Origin: Paenibacillus sp. A3
GTDB lineage: Bacteria > Bacillota > Bacilli > Paenibacillales > NBRC-103111
DNA: 52,868 nucleotides
Reading direction: 5' to 3'
Assembly (NCBI RefSeq): GCF_001399685.1
Contig: NZ_JTHN01000040.1
Coordinates: 1-52,868 of the forward strand
Below, in pieces: positions 43,335-51,483 of this stretch. Below the pieces are notes generated by a model. It was not told the origin of the DNA and ran no database searches. It worked only from the letters and a program-made list of their open reading frames with translations. Each line of letters begins with the position of its first letter. Position 1 is the stretch's first letter. Position numbers and translations under genes: made by a program.

Positions 43335-44384
43335 GTGGATTATTCCGTACAGCCGCTCACGGAAACCAAAGCGCTCCGCAGGCGCGCGGCTCGGATCGCT
43401 CTGGTGGCGGCGGCCGGTTTCATGCTGCTGGCGGCGGCGCTCTTGCTGTCCGTCGCCGTCGGCTCAACGTCGATGCCGATATCGTCCGTTCTGGCCTCGC
43501 TGCTTCACGATGACGGGTCGCGGACGCACAGTATTATCCGGAACATCCGGATTCCCCGCACGGTTGTCACGGCGTTCGCCGGGGCGAATCTAGCCGTTGC
43601 GGGCGCATTGATGCAAGCCGTGACGCGCAATCCGCTTGCTTCTCCGGGCGTCTTCGGGATCAACGCCGGGGCATCGGTGGCGGTCGTCTTTCTGGCCGTC
43701 ACGTATCCGTTTGTGGCGGGCGGATATACGGTGGCTGCCGCTTTTGCAGGGGGAGCCGCAGCGGCGGTCGTCGTCTTCGCGATGGCTTCCGCCTTTAAAG
43801 GAGCACATATGGAGGTCAACCTGGCCCTGACGGGGGTGGCCATCCAAGCGATCCTGTCGGCGGCAACGCAGGCGCTGCTTATTTTCAACGAAACGAAAAC
43901 CGATAGCGTGCTGTTCTGGCTCGCGGGATCGGTGTCGGGGAGAAAGTGGGAGCACGTCCAAACGCTCCTCTGGTGGGGCGTTCCCGCGCTTGCTGCCGCC
44001 TTCGCGCTCGGACGCTCCGCTTCCATCCTCAGCTTGGGCGAAGATATGGCCCGCGGACTGGGCCAGCGCGTATGGAAGACCCGGAGCCTGATCACGCTTG
44101 TTGTGATCTTGCTGGCCGGCGTGTCCGTAGCCGTCGCCGGTCCGATCGGCTTTGTCGGGCTGATGGTACCGCATATCGTGCGTTACTTGACCGGCGCGGA
44201 CTACCGGGCGGTGATCCCGCTGTCCGCCCTGCTCGGGGCGGTGCTGCTGCTGCTCGCGGACCTCGCTTCCCGCTTCGTGCTGTTTCCGTATGAGACCCCG
44301 GTGGGCGTCGTCACGGCGCTGATCGGCACGCCGTTCTTTATTTATCTGGCCCGTCGCAGGCGCAAGGAGGGGAATGCCGAATGA
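43335..44384 (+). CDS. Iron-siderophore ABC permease, FecC-type subunit
   Basis: A 349-residue membrane protein of the FecCD family with nine to ten helices: RIPRTVVTAFAGANLAVAGALMQAVTRNPLASPGVFGINAGAS is the conserved early signature, and GPIGFVGLMVPHIVRYLTGADYRAVIPLSALLGA the late one. It forms the channel with the downstream FecD-type protein. GTG start 43335 with AAGGGG about 11 bases upstream. Its stop overlaps the next start by four bases (ATGA). Confidence 0.93.
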   Translation: MDYSVQPLTETKALRRRAARIALVAAAGFMLLAAALLLSVAVGSTSMPISSVLASLLHDDGSRTHSIIRNIRIPRTVVTAFAGANLAVAGALMQAVTRNPLASPGVFGINAGASVAVVFLAVTYPFVAGGYTVAAAFAGGAAAAVVVFAMASAFKGAHMEVNLALTGVAIQAILSAATQALLIFNETKTDSVLFWLAGSVSGRKWEHVQTLLWWGVPALAAAFALGRSASILSLGEDMARGLGQRVWKTRSLITLVVILLAGVSVAVAGPIGFVGLMVPHIVRYLTGADYRAVIPLSALLGAVLLLLADLASRFVLFPYETPVGVVTALIGTPFFIYLARRRRKEGNAE

Positions 44385-45394
44385 ATCGACAGCATGCTCC
44401 GGTTGCGGCAGGCAGACGGCGAAACGCCGGCGTCCTCGGCCTGCTGGCGCTCGCGACCCTGCTTCTCGCCATCGCCAATATCGGCATCGGGGATGCGAAG
44501 CTTGGAATCGGGCCGATCCTGGCGTCGCTCGTCGGCCAAGGCGATCCGAATACGGCTGCGATTATTTTCGACTACCGGCTGCCCCGCATCGCGCTCGCGC
44601 TGCTGGCCGGTGCCGGTCTGGCCGTCGCCGGCGTCATCGCCCAAGGCGTCATGCGCAATCCGCTCGCCGCTCCCGATACGCTTGGCATTACGGGAGGCGC
44701 GGGGCTGGCTGCGGTCGTCGTGACGCTGCTGTTTCCGCTGTCTGCGCCTTCCGCGCTCATGGCAGCGGCCTTCGGCGGCGGTATCGCCGCCGCATTTGCC
44801 GTATATTTGCTTGCTTATCGCAGAGGCGTCGCTCCCGTCCGGCTGGCACTCGTGGGGGTGGCCGTCAGCGCGTTTTGCTCCTCAGGCGTTCACCTGCTGG
44901 TGTCGCGGGCCACGCCCAACGTGAACACGGCGCTTATTTGGCTCAGCGGAAGCTTGTGGGGCAGGTCATGGGACCAGGTGCTGCAAGTGCTGCCTTGGAT
45001 GCTGCTCCTTATTCCGCTCGCCTGGCTGCTGGCTGTTCATCTGGACGTGATCCGTCTCGGAGACCCGGTAGCCCTCGGACTCGGTGTCAAAGTCGAGCTT
45101 CTGCGGGCGTCTCTGCTGGCGATGGCTGTCGCGCTGACCGGTTCGGCCGTAGCCGTGGTGGGCACCATCGGGTTCGTCGGACTGATCGTGCCTCATGCCG
45201 CCAGGCAGCTTGTAGGGGGGCGTCATCGCATCTTGATCCCCACGGCGGCTCTCCTGGGCGGGCTGCTCGTTCTCGTCGCAGACGCGCTCGGCCGGGGGCT
45301 CGTACCGCCGGTGGAAGTTCCCGCCGGACTGGTCGTTTCGGCCGTCGGCGGCCCTTATTTTCTGTATCTGCTTTGGCGTCAGTCGAGACGATGA
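44381..45394 (+). CDS. Iron-siderophore ABC permease, FecD-type subunit
   Basis: A 337-residue FecCD-family permease: YRLPRIALALLAGAGLAVAGVIAQGVMRNPLAAPDTLGITGGAGL, then GTIGFVGLIVPHAARQLVGG and the C-terminal GGPYFLYLLWRQSRR. It forms a heterodimer with the FecC-type subunit, with translational coupling through ATGA. No ATPase gene follows: the operon ends here and a converging gene begins, so ATP hydrolysis must be supplied by a FecE/FhuC-type ATPase encoded elsewhere. Confidence 0.93.
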   Translation: MNRQHAPVAAGRRRNAGVLGLLALATLLLAIANIGIGDAKLGIGPILASLVGQGDPNTAAIIFDYRLPRIALALLAGAGLAVAGVIAQGVMRNPLAAPDTLGITGGAGLAAVVVTLLFPLSAPSALMAAAFGGGIAAAFAVYLLAYRRGVAPVRLALVGVAVSAFCSSGVHLLVSRATPNVNTALIWLSGSLWGRSWDQVLQVLPWMLLLIPLAWLLAVHLDVIRLGDPVALGLGVKVELLRASLLAMAVALTGSAVAVVGTIGFVGLIVPHAARQLVGGRHRILIPTAALLGGLLVLVADALGRGLVPPVEVPAGLVVSAVGGPYFLYLLWRQSRR

Positions 45395-45469
45395 GGGATA
45401 GTTGACGATCAGGTAAATGTTCCGTGGCTTTCATTGGGGTCTCGCCAACATTTTCACGAAGCAGCATAA

Positions 45470-45511
45470 CAACAACCCGCGCGGAGCGTAACCTCCTCGC
45501 GGGTTGTTGTC
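45470..45511. terminator. Strong hairpin between convergent genes
   Basis: acaacaacccgcg and cgcgggttgttgt form a perfect 13-bp stem next to the stop codon of the minus gene. A poly-T tract is lacking, so it may act as a transcript-stabilising or weak terminating structure. Confidence 0.6.
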
Positions 45512-45512
45512 G

Positions 45513-46358
45513 TTATTGCGGAAGCTGAACCTTCATCTCCAGTTCCTTCAGGAACGTCACAGGCGTCATGCGCTTGGTCAGCACCTCAAGCTGTGCTGCC
45601 GGGTCCACGGCCGGAAATTCCAGCTCGTACTGGTAGACGCCGTCCTTTACTCCAACTAATTCGGTGCGGGTCACATCAAGCTGTTTCCCGTTTTGTACAA
45701 GCCAAGTGCCCGTCTTCTGAACGGATGCCGTTTCTCCGGCGATCGCCAGTTTCAGAATGGTTTTATCCTTGCCGAAGTCCACGCCGGTTACCGACATGCT
45801 GCCGATTTTGCCTTGATCGAGCGTCAGCGGATATTGGCCGGTCAATGGTGCGGTCACATTTGCTTTATCCGAGAACATCGTGCTTGTATCGTCGTACCAG
45901 CCTCCTACATACGGCCTAATGTTCAGTTCCTTGGGCTTCCCCTGCAAAGGCATCACATTTTCGGTATAGTGGGGGACGAAAGAGCCGTCCGGCTGCTCTT
46001 GGAATTGCTCTTTAGCCTTTTGGTATTCGTAAATCCATCCGTTGTCGTCCGTGACCAAATAACTCATTTTCATGAGCTGTTCATCGACTTCTTTTGCAAT
46101 CCCGTCCGGGACGTGGCGGGCCAAGACAAATTCGGTCGTCTCCGGAGAGGCCGACAGCGACTTCAACGTGAACGTGGCCCCGCGGTACTGCTTTTGGATG
46201 GCCGGGTTCAACTTGAAGGTTTCTGCGTCTTGCGTCGCAACTGGCACTGCGGCGGTTTGGTTTGCGGAAACGGCGGTTGCATCGGCTCGAACGGCCAGCG
46301 GTGCGAGTCCTCCTAATAATACGGCTGCGCTTAATACGGCAATGGTTGTTTTTTTCAT
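45513..46358 (-). CDS. Secreted protein of unknown function (DUF5643-like, ECF sigma target)
   Basis: A 281-residue protein with signal peptide (to about VRADA, 26). The mature part is a beta-rich domain: LVTDDNGWIYEYQKAKEQF, ELNIRPYVGGWYDD, GKIGSMSVTGVDFGKDKTILKLAI. It shares layout with the DUF5643-like extracellular part of the anti-sigma factor at 48159-49724 (DDKGNKYPLKV and KRLTLHLNGF), so it may be a soluble relative of the sensor domain (inference). The TGAACC-N16-CGCC promoter lies upstream on its strand, linking it to the ECF sigma factor encoded at 49718-50281. Confidence 0.7.
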   Translation of the reverse strand: MKKTTIAVLSAAVLLGGLAPLAVRADATAVSANQTAAVPVATQDAETFKLNPAIQKQYRGATFTLKSLSASPETTEFVLARHVPDGIAKEVDEQLMKMSYLVTDDNGWIYEYQKAKEQFQEQPDGSFVPHYTENVMPLQGKPKELNIRPYVGGWYDDTSTMFSDKANVTAPLTGQYPLTLDQGKIGSMSVTGVDFGKDKTILKLAIAGETASVQKTGTWLVQNGKQLDVTRTELVGVKDGVYQYELEFPAVDPAAQLEVLTKRMTPVTFLKELEMKVQLPQ

Positions 46359-46398
46359 TGTGGTTTGCTCCTCCTCTTTTTGGGTCGTACACCTTATA

Positions 46399-46424
46399 GG
46401 CGAACGAACCGGCGAGTCGGTTCA
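46399..46424 (-). promoter_or_regulatory. ECF sigma promoter upstream of the 45513 gene
   Basis: On the minus strand -35 TGAACC (46424-46419), 16-base spacer, -10 CGCC (46402-46399), then TATAAG. It matches the sites before the sigma gene and the first deacetylase gene. Confidence 0.75.
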
Positions 46425-46428
46425 TGGG

Positions 46429-46454
46429 TGAACCGAATTCGATTTTGCTTCGCC
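46429..46454 (+). promoter_or_regulatory. ECF sigma promoter upstream of the LolA/stalk-type gene
   Basis: TGAACC (46429-46434), a 16-base spacer, CGCC (46451-46454), then TTAAG. Its -35 is four bases from that of the opposite promoter, so the pair forms GGTTCA-tggg-TGAACC. Confidence 0.72.
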
Positions 46455-46548
46455 TTAAGATAAGGAGGTGTTTTCGTCCGGCCCAAGTGGCGATGATTCG
46501 GGGCGAAATCTCAGCACCGCCGCAATCCTATATGGAAAGATGGAGGAT

Positions 46549-47634
46549 ATGATGATGTTGAACAATCGAAAATGGGTGTCCGCAGGACTAGGTCTCGCAT
46601 TGCTTGCCATGGCGCTGCCTCTTTACGGAGCGACGGCTGCCCCGGCAGGAGCCGGAACCGGCGCATTAACCCTTAAGCAGGTCGCCAAGGAAATCGAAGG
46701 GAAGAAGCCGAGCCCGTTTTACTTGGAATGGAAGGAGACGTCCACGATCGAAAATGGAACGAGCAAGGTTGTGTCATACAAGCAATGGGAGGATGTGCCG
46801 AATGCCCGGTACCGATCGGAGGTCAACTATGACGGAAGCGACAAAACGATGAGCACTTCGATCATCAACGGAGACGACGGAGTTTTCATCACGGAAGGGA
46901 AAACAAGCAAAGTAAAGCTGAACGGGATGGAATGGGACGGCTTCTCCAAGATGTCCAAGCGAGAACTGAAGGCGTTGTTAGAATATAACGAAGCTCCGGT
47001 TTTTAAAGGAGAAGAAACGCTCCTTGGCCGGACCGCCTATCACCTGTCGGGTGCAAGCAAGCCATTGAATCGAAAATTCACGGATGCCGAAGGGATCGAG
47101 AGAGTGGAAAAGGGGATCGCCCCGGCCAGAGAGCAATGGTTCGACAAAGAAACCGGCATATTGCTGAAAGAAACCAAAACCGATCCGCGTGGCGGCAGCA
47201 GCGAGAGTGTCGTAACGTCAGTTGATTTCACGCCGGTATTCGGTAGCGATACCTTCCGTTTCGAAGCGTCCACAGGCGGCACCGACGCCATTAAGGTAAC
47301 CATTGACGGTGCCGCGCAAAGCTTCGAACAGCCGCCGGTTATCGTCGAAGGAAGCACGCTTGTGCCGCTAAGGGCGATTTTTGAAAAGCTGGGCGCCACG
47401 ATCGATTGGAACGAAAAGGAACAGTCCGTGACCGCCAAAAAAGGAACGACGACGGTGTATTTGAAAATCGGCGATAAAAATGTCACGGTCGGCGGTTCGG
47501 CCAAAACGCTGGAAGTGCCGGCGCAGATCGTGAACGGCCATACGATGGTTCCGGTCCGTTTCATCGGCGAGGCGCTGGGGGCGGAAGTGAAGTGGGAGCC
47601 TTCGTCCCAAACAGTTATTATTACGAATAAATAA
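46549..47634 (+). CDS. Secreted protein with C-terminal stalk domain
   Basis: About 361 residues. A signal peptide ends near GATAAPA (about 32). The N-terminal domain (about 45-240) is beta-rich with YLEWKETSTIENGTSKVV, TSIINGDDGVFITEG and EQWFDKETGILLKETK, resembling LolA-fold or outer-membrane-carrier-like extracellular domains of Bacillota. A stalk domain follows (about 255-360, STLVPLRAIFEKLGATIDWNEKEQ, TMVPVRFIGEALGAEVKWE). Three ATG codons lie in tandem after GGAGG; 46549 is taken, 46552 or 46555 have better spacing. The ECF promoter at 46429-46454 lies upstream. Confidence 0.8.
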   Translation: MMMLNNRKWVSAGLGLALLAMALPLYGATAAPAGAGTGALTLKQVAKEIEGKKPSPFYLEWKETSTIENGTSKVVSYKQWEDVPNARYRSEVNYDGSDKTMSTSIINGDDGVFITEGKTSKVKLNGMEWDGFSKMSKRELKALLEYNEAPVFKGEETLLGRTAYHLSGASKPLNRKFTDAEGIERVEKGIAPAREQWFDKETGILLKETKTDPRGGSSESVVTSVDFTPVFGSDTFRFEASTGGTDAIKVTIDGAAQSFEQPPVIVEGSTLVPLRAIFEKLGATIDWNEKEQSVTAKKGTTTVYLKIGDKNVTVGGSAKTLEVPAQIVNGHTMVPVRFIGEALGAEVKWEPSSQTVIITNK

Positions 47635-47650
47635 CGAGGTAAAATAAATA

Positions 47651-47698
47651 AAACCTTGGTTTGGGTCGCAGCTGGTCGTACCCGAATCAAGGTTTTTT
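47651..47698. terminator. Bidirectional intrinsic terminator
   Basis: aaaccttggtttgggt (47651-47666) pairs with acccgaatcaaggttt (47680-47695), followed by T. It can end the stalk gene on + and the XRE gene on -. Confidence 0.9.
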
Positions 47699-47706
47699 CA
47701 CATCCG

Positions 47707-47925
47707 TTAGTGCTTCTCTGGATCATTGGAGCGGCCAACGAGATAATCCAGGCTAACGTTGAAATAATCTGCAAGAGCAAGAAGACCTTCATAATCCGGC
47801 CGTCTGTTGCCCGACTCATAATGGCTGATTGAACGAACGGAAACCCCGAGGACTTGGGCGAGTTCCTCTCGTTTGACTTGATTTTGCTCGCGTAGATCTT
47901 TTAGTCGTTCGGCAATGGTAGGCAT
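47707..47925 (-). CDS. XRE-family regulator, minimal form
   Basis: Seventy-two residues, nearly all HTH: MPTIAERLKDLREQNQVKREELAQVLGVSVRSISHYESGNRRPDYEGL, then LALADYFNVSLDYLVGRS, the usual C-terminus of such short Cro/CI-like proteins. ATG 47925 follows AAGGAGAATCTT; a longer frame from 48009 lacks a site. No adjacent operon partner; its target is unknown. Confidence 0.85.
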   Translation of the reverse strand: MPTIAERLKDLREQNQVKREELAQVLGVSVRSISHYESGNRRPDYEGLLALADYFNVSLDYLVGRSNDPEKH

Positions 47926-48078
47926 AAGATTCTCCTTAATAGCATAAAGGCATCTCTTACCATATTCAAAAGGTAGAGCCGGTACTGGAGAACATCCATG
48001 GGTAGCCATTATTATGGAACCGTAATGCTGCTATTTCCCCAAAAAAACACCCGTGTCTTGATCGCATCATGCCGGTGT

Positions 48079-48166
48079 GATTCCGTCATGAACGCGTTCA
48101 AAACACGGGGAAGCTTCAACAAAAGTGGTGGCGCCGAGTATCGGCAACATTAAAACTGTTACTTTC
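48079..48166. repeat. Intergenic repeat, copy 1
   Basis: gattccgtcatga...gttcaaaacacggggaagctt is shared with 51372-51457. This copy lies at the 3' end of the anti-sigma gene, overlapping its last few bases. Confidence 0.65.
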
Positions 48167-49724
48167 TAATTTCAAACGTGATCTCTTTTTTCAGCGGGAT
48201 CGGGTTGGCGTTACGCAGCATCGTAATTTCGTAAGAGTCCTGCTCGGGCGTCATGATGCCGGCTTCGAAATAGTCTTCCTCCGGCCGCTCGGACCGCGCC
48301 ACCCCGTCGATTAACGCAACGCCGGGACGCGGTTCGTACAATTCCTTCAATTCCGGTGTATTTTTTATTTTCTCTTGATATGCTTGCCCGAGGTCCCGAG
48401 GAATGCCGAACTGGACGCCCAAGCGGACGTCTTCCGGACGATCCTTCTTGATTTTGAGCCACAGGTAACCCTTTTTATAAGAGGTCCCGACGATCGTAAA
48501 TTGTTTATCCTTAAAGCGTACCGTTTTCGGCAGCTTCTCGCCGGGCGAGAGCGTAAATGAGGCGCTCGGCGTTTTTTCGGTAAGCTGGAAGCCGTTCAGG
48601 TGCAAGGTTAGCCGCTTCACGGACGGGTCGAAATAAGGCGAAGACATGAACTCCATCTTGTTGCCGTCCCAATCGCCAGGCCGAGCAAGGCTGTCATACA
48701 TTTTCTGCACATTATCCACCTTTAACGGGTATTTGTTCCCCTTGTCATCGGTAAGATAAGGTTGCAATTTATTCTCATTATCGCCAGTCTGCCTAAACTC
48801 CAAATAATGGTTTGCACCCTGCTGGATCTTCACATCAAGGTGCGTATTCGTAGGCGTAATCTTGATCTGATCCAAGGTAAACGACGGAAGATCCGAGTCC
48901 CCGGCCACCTCAACCTGCTGACGAAGCGGAACAATAAGGTCTTCGCGCCATTGCGACTTATCGAACGGCACGCTGAGTTCGAACAAGAACTCCGAATTTT
49001 GTTGTCCCGGTTGAACCTTGGATACGCGGAACCGCAGCTCCTTCGGGTTCTTGTTTATAAAATCCATGACTTGCTGCGGCGTTAGGGACAATTCGGAAGT
49101 TTCGACTTGGGTTGGTTCCTTGGTTGCGTCAACGGACTCGATGGTGCCCCCGCTGCCTTGACCGATAGCTTCCTCGAAGTCATAGCTACTGATGGTATAA
49201 TTCGTGATTTTTCTCTGGTCCACATCCAAATAGCCGTTATCCCGTTTGATCGCGTTTTTCTTGATTTCGTCGGATTTGATGAACGTCTTGTAGGAAAGCT
49301 TATCGCCGGTTAAATAAACATCGCTGATGCCGATGGTGACGTCGCCGAACTGCTTCACGACGGGCTCGGTCGGTTCATAACCATAGGAGTGCGCATTGCG
49401 GACGCCGTCATAGCCCCGTACTTCATCCAGCCAGCCTAACACGCCGGAAAAGCCCGGAAGGCCCTTTACCATATTGGCGAACGTTGGGGAAACTTGCGTC
49501 GCGCCGACCGAAGCGACTACGGCCAAGGCACAGGCTGCGGCGACGGTGAAACGCGCCTTCCTGCTGCGCCGTCGGATCGGCCTGCCGGCCGGGACTGTAG
49601 GCATCGATTCCGTCATGTCCGGAACGTCCTTGGCGAATTGAAGCAGCGATGCCGGGACCGGAAGCTCTTGAAGCGATTGGGTGAGCTCTTCTTTGACTTG
49701 TTTATCGCGTACCGATTTCAACAT
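48159..49724 (-). CDS. Anti-sigma factor, membrane-anchored, DUF4179/DUF5643 type
   Basis: A 521-residue single-pass protein. The cytoplasmic part (1-55, LKSVRDKQVKEELTQSLQEL) should hold the ECF sigma factor; no zinc-binding HxxxCxxC motif is seen. A membrane helix spans about 56-78 (RFTVAAACALAVVASVGA). The long extracytoplasmic part has a DUF4179-like segment (FGDVTIGISDVYLTGDKLSYKTFI) and a DUF5643-like C-terminal portion. Its start overlaps the sigma stop by seven bases (ATGTTGA), so the two are translationally coupled. It would release the sigma factor when the outside domain senses envelope stress. Confidence 0.87.
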   Translation of the reverse strand: MLKSVRDKQVKEELTQSLQELPVPASLLQFAKDVPDMTESMPTVPAGRPIRRRSRKARFTVAAACALAVVASVGATQVSPTFANMVKGLPGFSGVLGWLDEVRGYDGVRNAHSYGYEPTEPVVKQFGDVTIGISDVYLTGDKLSYKTFIKSDEIKKNAIKRDNGYLDVDQRKITNYTISSYDFEEAIGQGSGGTIESVDATKEPTQVETSELSLTPQQVMDFINKNPKELRFRVSKVQPGQQNSEFLFELSVPFDKSQWREDLIVPLRQQVEVAGDSDLPSFTLDQIKITPTNTHLDVKIQQGANHYLEFRQTGDNENKLQPYLTDDKGNKYPLKVDNVQKMYDSLARPGDWDGNKMEFMSSPYFDPSVKRLTLHLNGFQLTEKTPSASFTLSPGEKLPKTVRFKDKQFTIVGTSYKKGYLWLKIKKDRPEDVRLGVQFGIPRDLGQAYQEKIKNTPELKELYEPRPGVALIDGVARSERPEEDYFEAGIMTPEQDSYEITMLRNANPIPLKKEITFEIRK

Positions 49725-50281
49725 TCCATCACCTGCTTTGGATTAGGTTGCATCATTTTTTCGTTCAATTTCAAGCGGGCGGCGTGCAGCCGCGATTTGA
49801 TCGTGCCCTTCTTCACGCTAAGCACATTGGCGATTTCGTCAAGAGACAGTTCTTGGTAATAGTACAAAATAACGACCGTCCGGTGGTTGATGTCCAGCGA
49901 CATCACCGATTCCAGCAGCTCATGGCCCGCTTCCTTGCGGATGAGCGCGTCGATCGGGGAGGCGTGCTCGTCCGGGACTTCAATCTCCTCCAGATCGCCG
50001 GTCCGGCTGGCCAATTTCGAACGCTGCCTGGCCAGATCGAGCGCGCGGCAGGCGGTCAAATGATTGAACCAGCTCTTGAAATTGCGGATATTTTTGCCGT
50101 TCATAATGGCTTGATACGCCTCGAGCAACGCATTCTGTACCGCATCCTCCGCCAGATGCGAGGAACGCAGTATCGCGGCCGACGTGCTGTAGACGCGGCT
50201 TAACAACGGCTCGATCAGCTTGAAAAAAGCTTCTTTATCTCCGTTCCTGCACTGCTTCATATATAGCTTTTCCTGATCCAT
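49718..50281 (-). CDS. ECF-type RNA polymerase sigma factor
   Basis: A 187-residue sigma factor of ECF size. Region 2 (about 10-75) includes AEDAVQNALLEAYQAIMNG and FKSWFNHLTACRALDLARQRS; region 4 (about 115-175) includes HRTVVILYYYQELSLDEIANVLSVKKGTIKSRLHAARLKL, the -35-binding helix. GGAAGGTGAC precedes the ATG. A candidate promoter of the type it would recognise (TGAACC-N16-CGCC) lies 34 bases upstream of its ATG, so it is probably autoregulated. The adjacent anti-sigma gene overlaps its end. Confidence 0.93.
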   Translation of the reverse strand: MDQEKLYMKQCRNGDKEAFFKLIEPLLSRVYSTSAAILRSSHLAEDAVQNALLEAYQAIMNGKNIRNFKSWFNHLTACRALDLARQRSKLASRTGDLEEIEVPDEHASPIDALIRKEAGHELLESVMSLDINHRTVVILYYYQELSLDEIANVLSVKKGTIKSRLHAARLKLNEKMMQPNPKQVMEC

Positions 50282-50314
50282 TTACGTCACCTTCCTGACT
50301 TCCTCTACCTTATA

Positions 50315-50340
50315 GGCGAACGAAACGGGGCTCCGGTTCA
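50315..50340 (-). promoter_or_regulatory. ECF sigma promoter of the sigma/anti-sigma operon
   Basis: On the minus strand TGAACC (50340-50335), 16 bases, CGCC (50318-50315), then TATAAGG. Predicted autoregulatory site. Confidence 0.78.
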
Positions 50341-50369
50341 TTGATTCCGCAAAAAATTTTGAGTTTTCT

Positions 50370-51236
50370 TTAATGATACTTGCGTATCGTCGCGATCAAG
50401 GCGTCCGCCGTCATGTACGGCTCGCCCGCATTGATCCGGTATACCAGCCGGTCCGCGGCGGTATTGATGCCTTCGCGAATCGTAAACAGCAGCCCGATGC
50501 CTGCTTCCTCCGCCGCTTGCAGCGTCTCTTCATTGTACGCCCCGTACGGAAAAGCAAGCAACTTCGAATGATTGCCAAGCTCGGCGCGGAGCCGCTCGTT
50601 CATAAACGTCAAGTCGCTGCGAATCCGCCTGCGGTACTCTTCGGTCGCTTCGGCCCGCTTCCGCTGGGTTAGATAGGCGGGATGGGTGAGCGCTGGCTGC
50701 GGCTGGCCGCTGGGAGCGGTATGGAGCATGCGGTGCGAATCGTAGGTATGGCTGTAAATGCCGTATCCCGCCCGTACCAGCTCCCGCATTTGGTCCCACG
50801 TCAGATGCGGCTCCGCGTCGGGATGATACGTATCCGATAGCGCTCCGATCATAAAGTTGGATGCGGGAACGCCGTGCTTTTGCAGAATCGGATACGCGCG
50901 GGTATAGAACGACTCGTACCCGTCATCGAAGGTGAGGACGACGGCGTTGGCGGGAACGGATTTTCCTTGTAGGGCGAAGCGGACGTAGTCTTCCATGCCG
51001 ATGATCTGGTAGCCGTGGCCCTTCAGCGCTTGCAGATGAGCGTCGAGTTGGACGGTCGTAACCGTCGACGGCTGCGGAAAACCGGCGGCTTCCGGCTCTT
51101 GGACGTCATGGTACAGCAGAACGATAACTTTATTTTGATAATGGACTTCGACCTCCGACTGCAGCGTGTGTCCGGTCAGCGTGACCCCGGTCAGCAAGAG
51201 CAGCAGAAAGGCGATGCCCGGGATAAGCCTTCTCAT
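50370..51236 (-). CDS. Secreted polysaccharide deacetylase (CE4/NodB), first paralogue
   Basis: A 288-residue protein with an N-terminal signal anchor (MRRLIPGIAFLLLLLTGVT). NodB motifs: VVLTFDDGYESF (motif 1 with catalytic Asp and metal Asp), IYSHTYDSHRM (motif 2, His pair), LLAFPYGAYNEETL (motif 3). It would deacetylate cell-wall or extracellular N-acetylated glycans. TAGGAGGC precedes the ATG. It lies downstream of ECF promoter 51278-51303 and next to the sigma operon (89 bases from the sigma gene). It is a paralogue of the gene at 51484-52395, with similarity along the whole length. Confidence 0.9.
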   Translation of the reverse strand: MRRLIPGIAFLLLLLTGVTLTGHTLQSEVEVHYQNKVIVLLYHDVQEPEAAGFPQPSTVTTVQLDAHLQALKGHGYQIIGMEDYVRFALQGKSVPANAVVLTFDDGYESFYTRAYPILQKHGVPASNFMIGALSDTYHPDAEPHLTWDQMRELVRAGYGIYSHTYDSHRMLHTAPSGQPQPALTHPAYLTQRKRAEATEEYRRRIRSDLTFMNERLRAELGNHSKLLAFPYGAYNEETLQAAEEAGIGLLFTIREGINTAADRLVYRINAGEPYMTADALIATIRKYH

Positions 51237-51277
51237 GCGTGCCTCCTAAGCTTGATGTGGTGTGCGCACGTGATATA

Positions 51278-51303
51278 GGCGAACGAAAGCGGCGGGCGGT
51301 TCA
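51278..51303 (-). promoter_or_regulatory. ECF sigma promoter of the first deacetylase
   Basis: On the minus strand TGAACC (51303-51298), 16 bases, CGCC (51281-51278), then TATATC. It lies 42 bases before the ATG. Confidence 0.76.
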
Positions 51304-51371
51304 AATGTTCAAATGAGAATCAAGGGGGGCAGAGAGGGGAACGTGTCATGACGGTCAAAACTTACCTTATC

Positions 51372-51457
51372 GATTCCGTCATGACCGCCGTTCAAAACAC
51401 GGGGAAGCTTTAATAAAAGCGAATGTGCCAGCGCCGGCAAGGTTAAGACTTTTACTG
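51372..51457. repeat. Intergenic repeat, copy 2
   Basis: gattccgtcatga...gttcaaaacacggggaagctt, then taataaaagc, parallels copy 1 at 48079-48166 with about three-quarters identity by eye. It lies at the 3' side of the second deacetylase gene. Confidence 0.65.
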
Positions 51458-51483
51458 CCGGCTTCCGGACATCCTCCATATTT

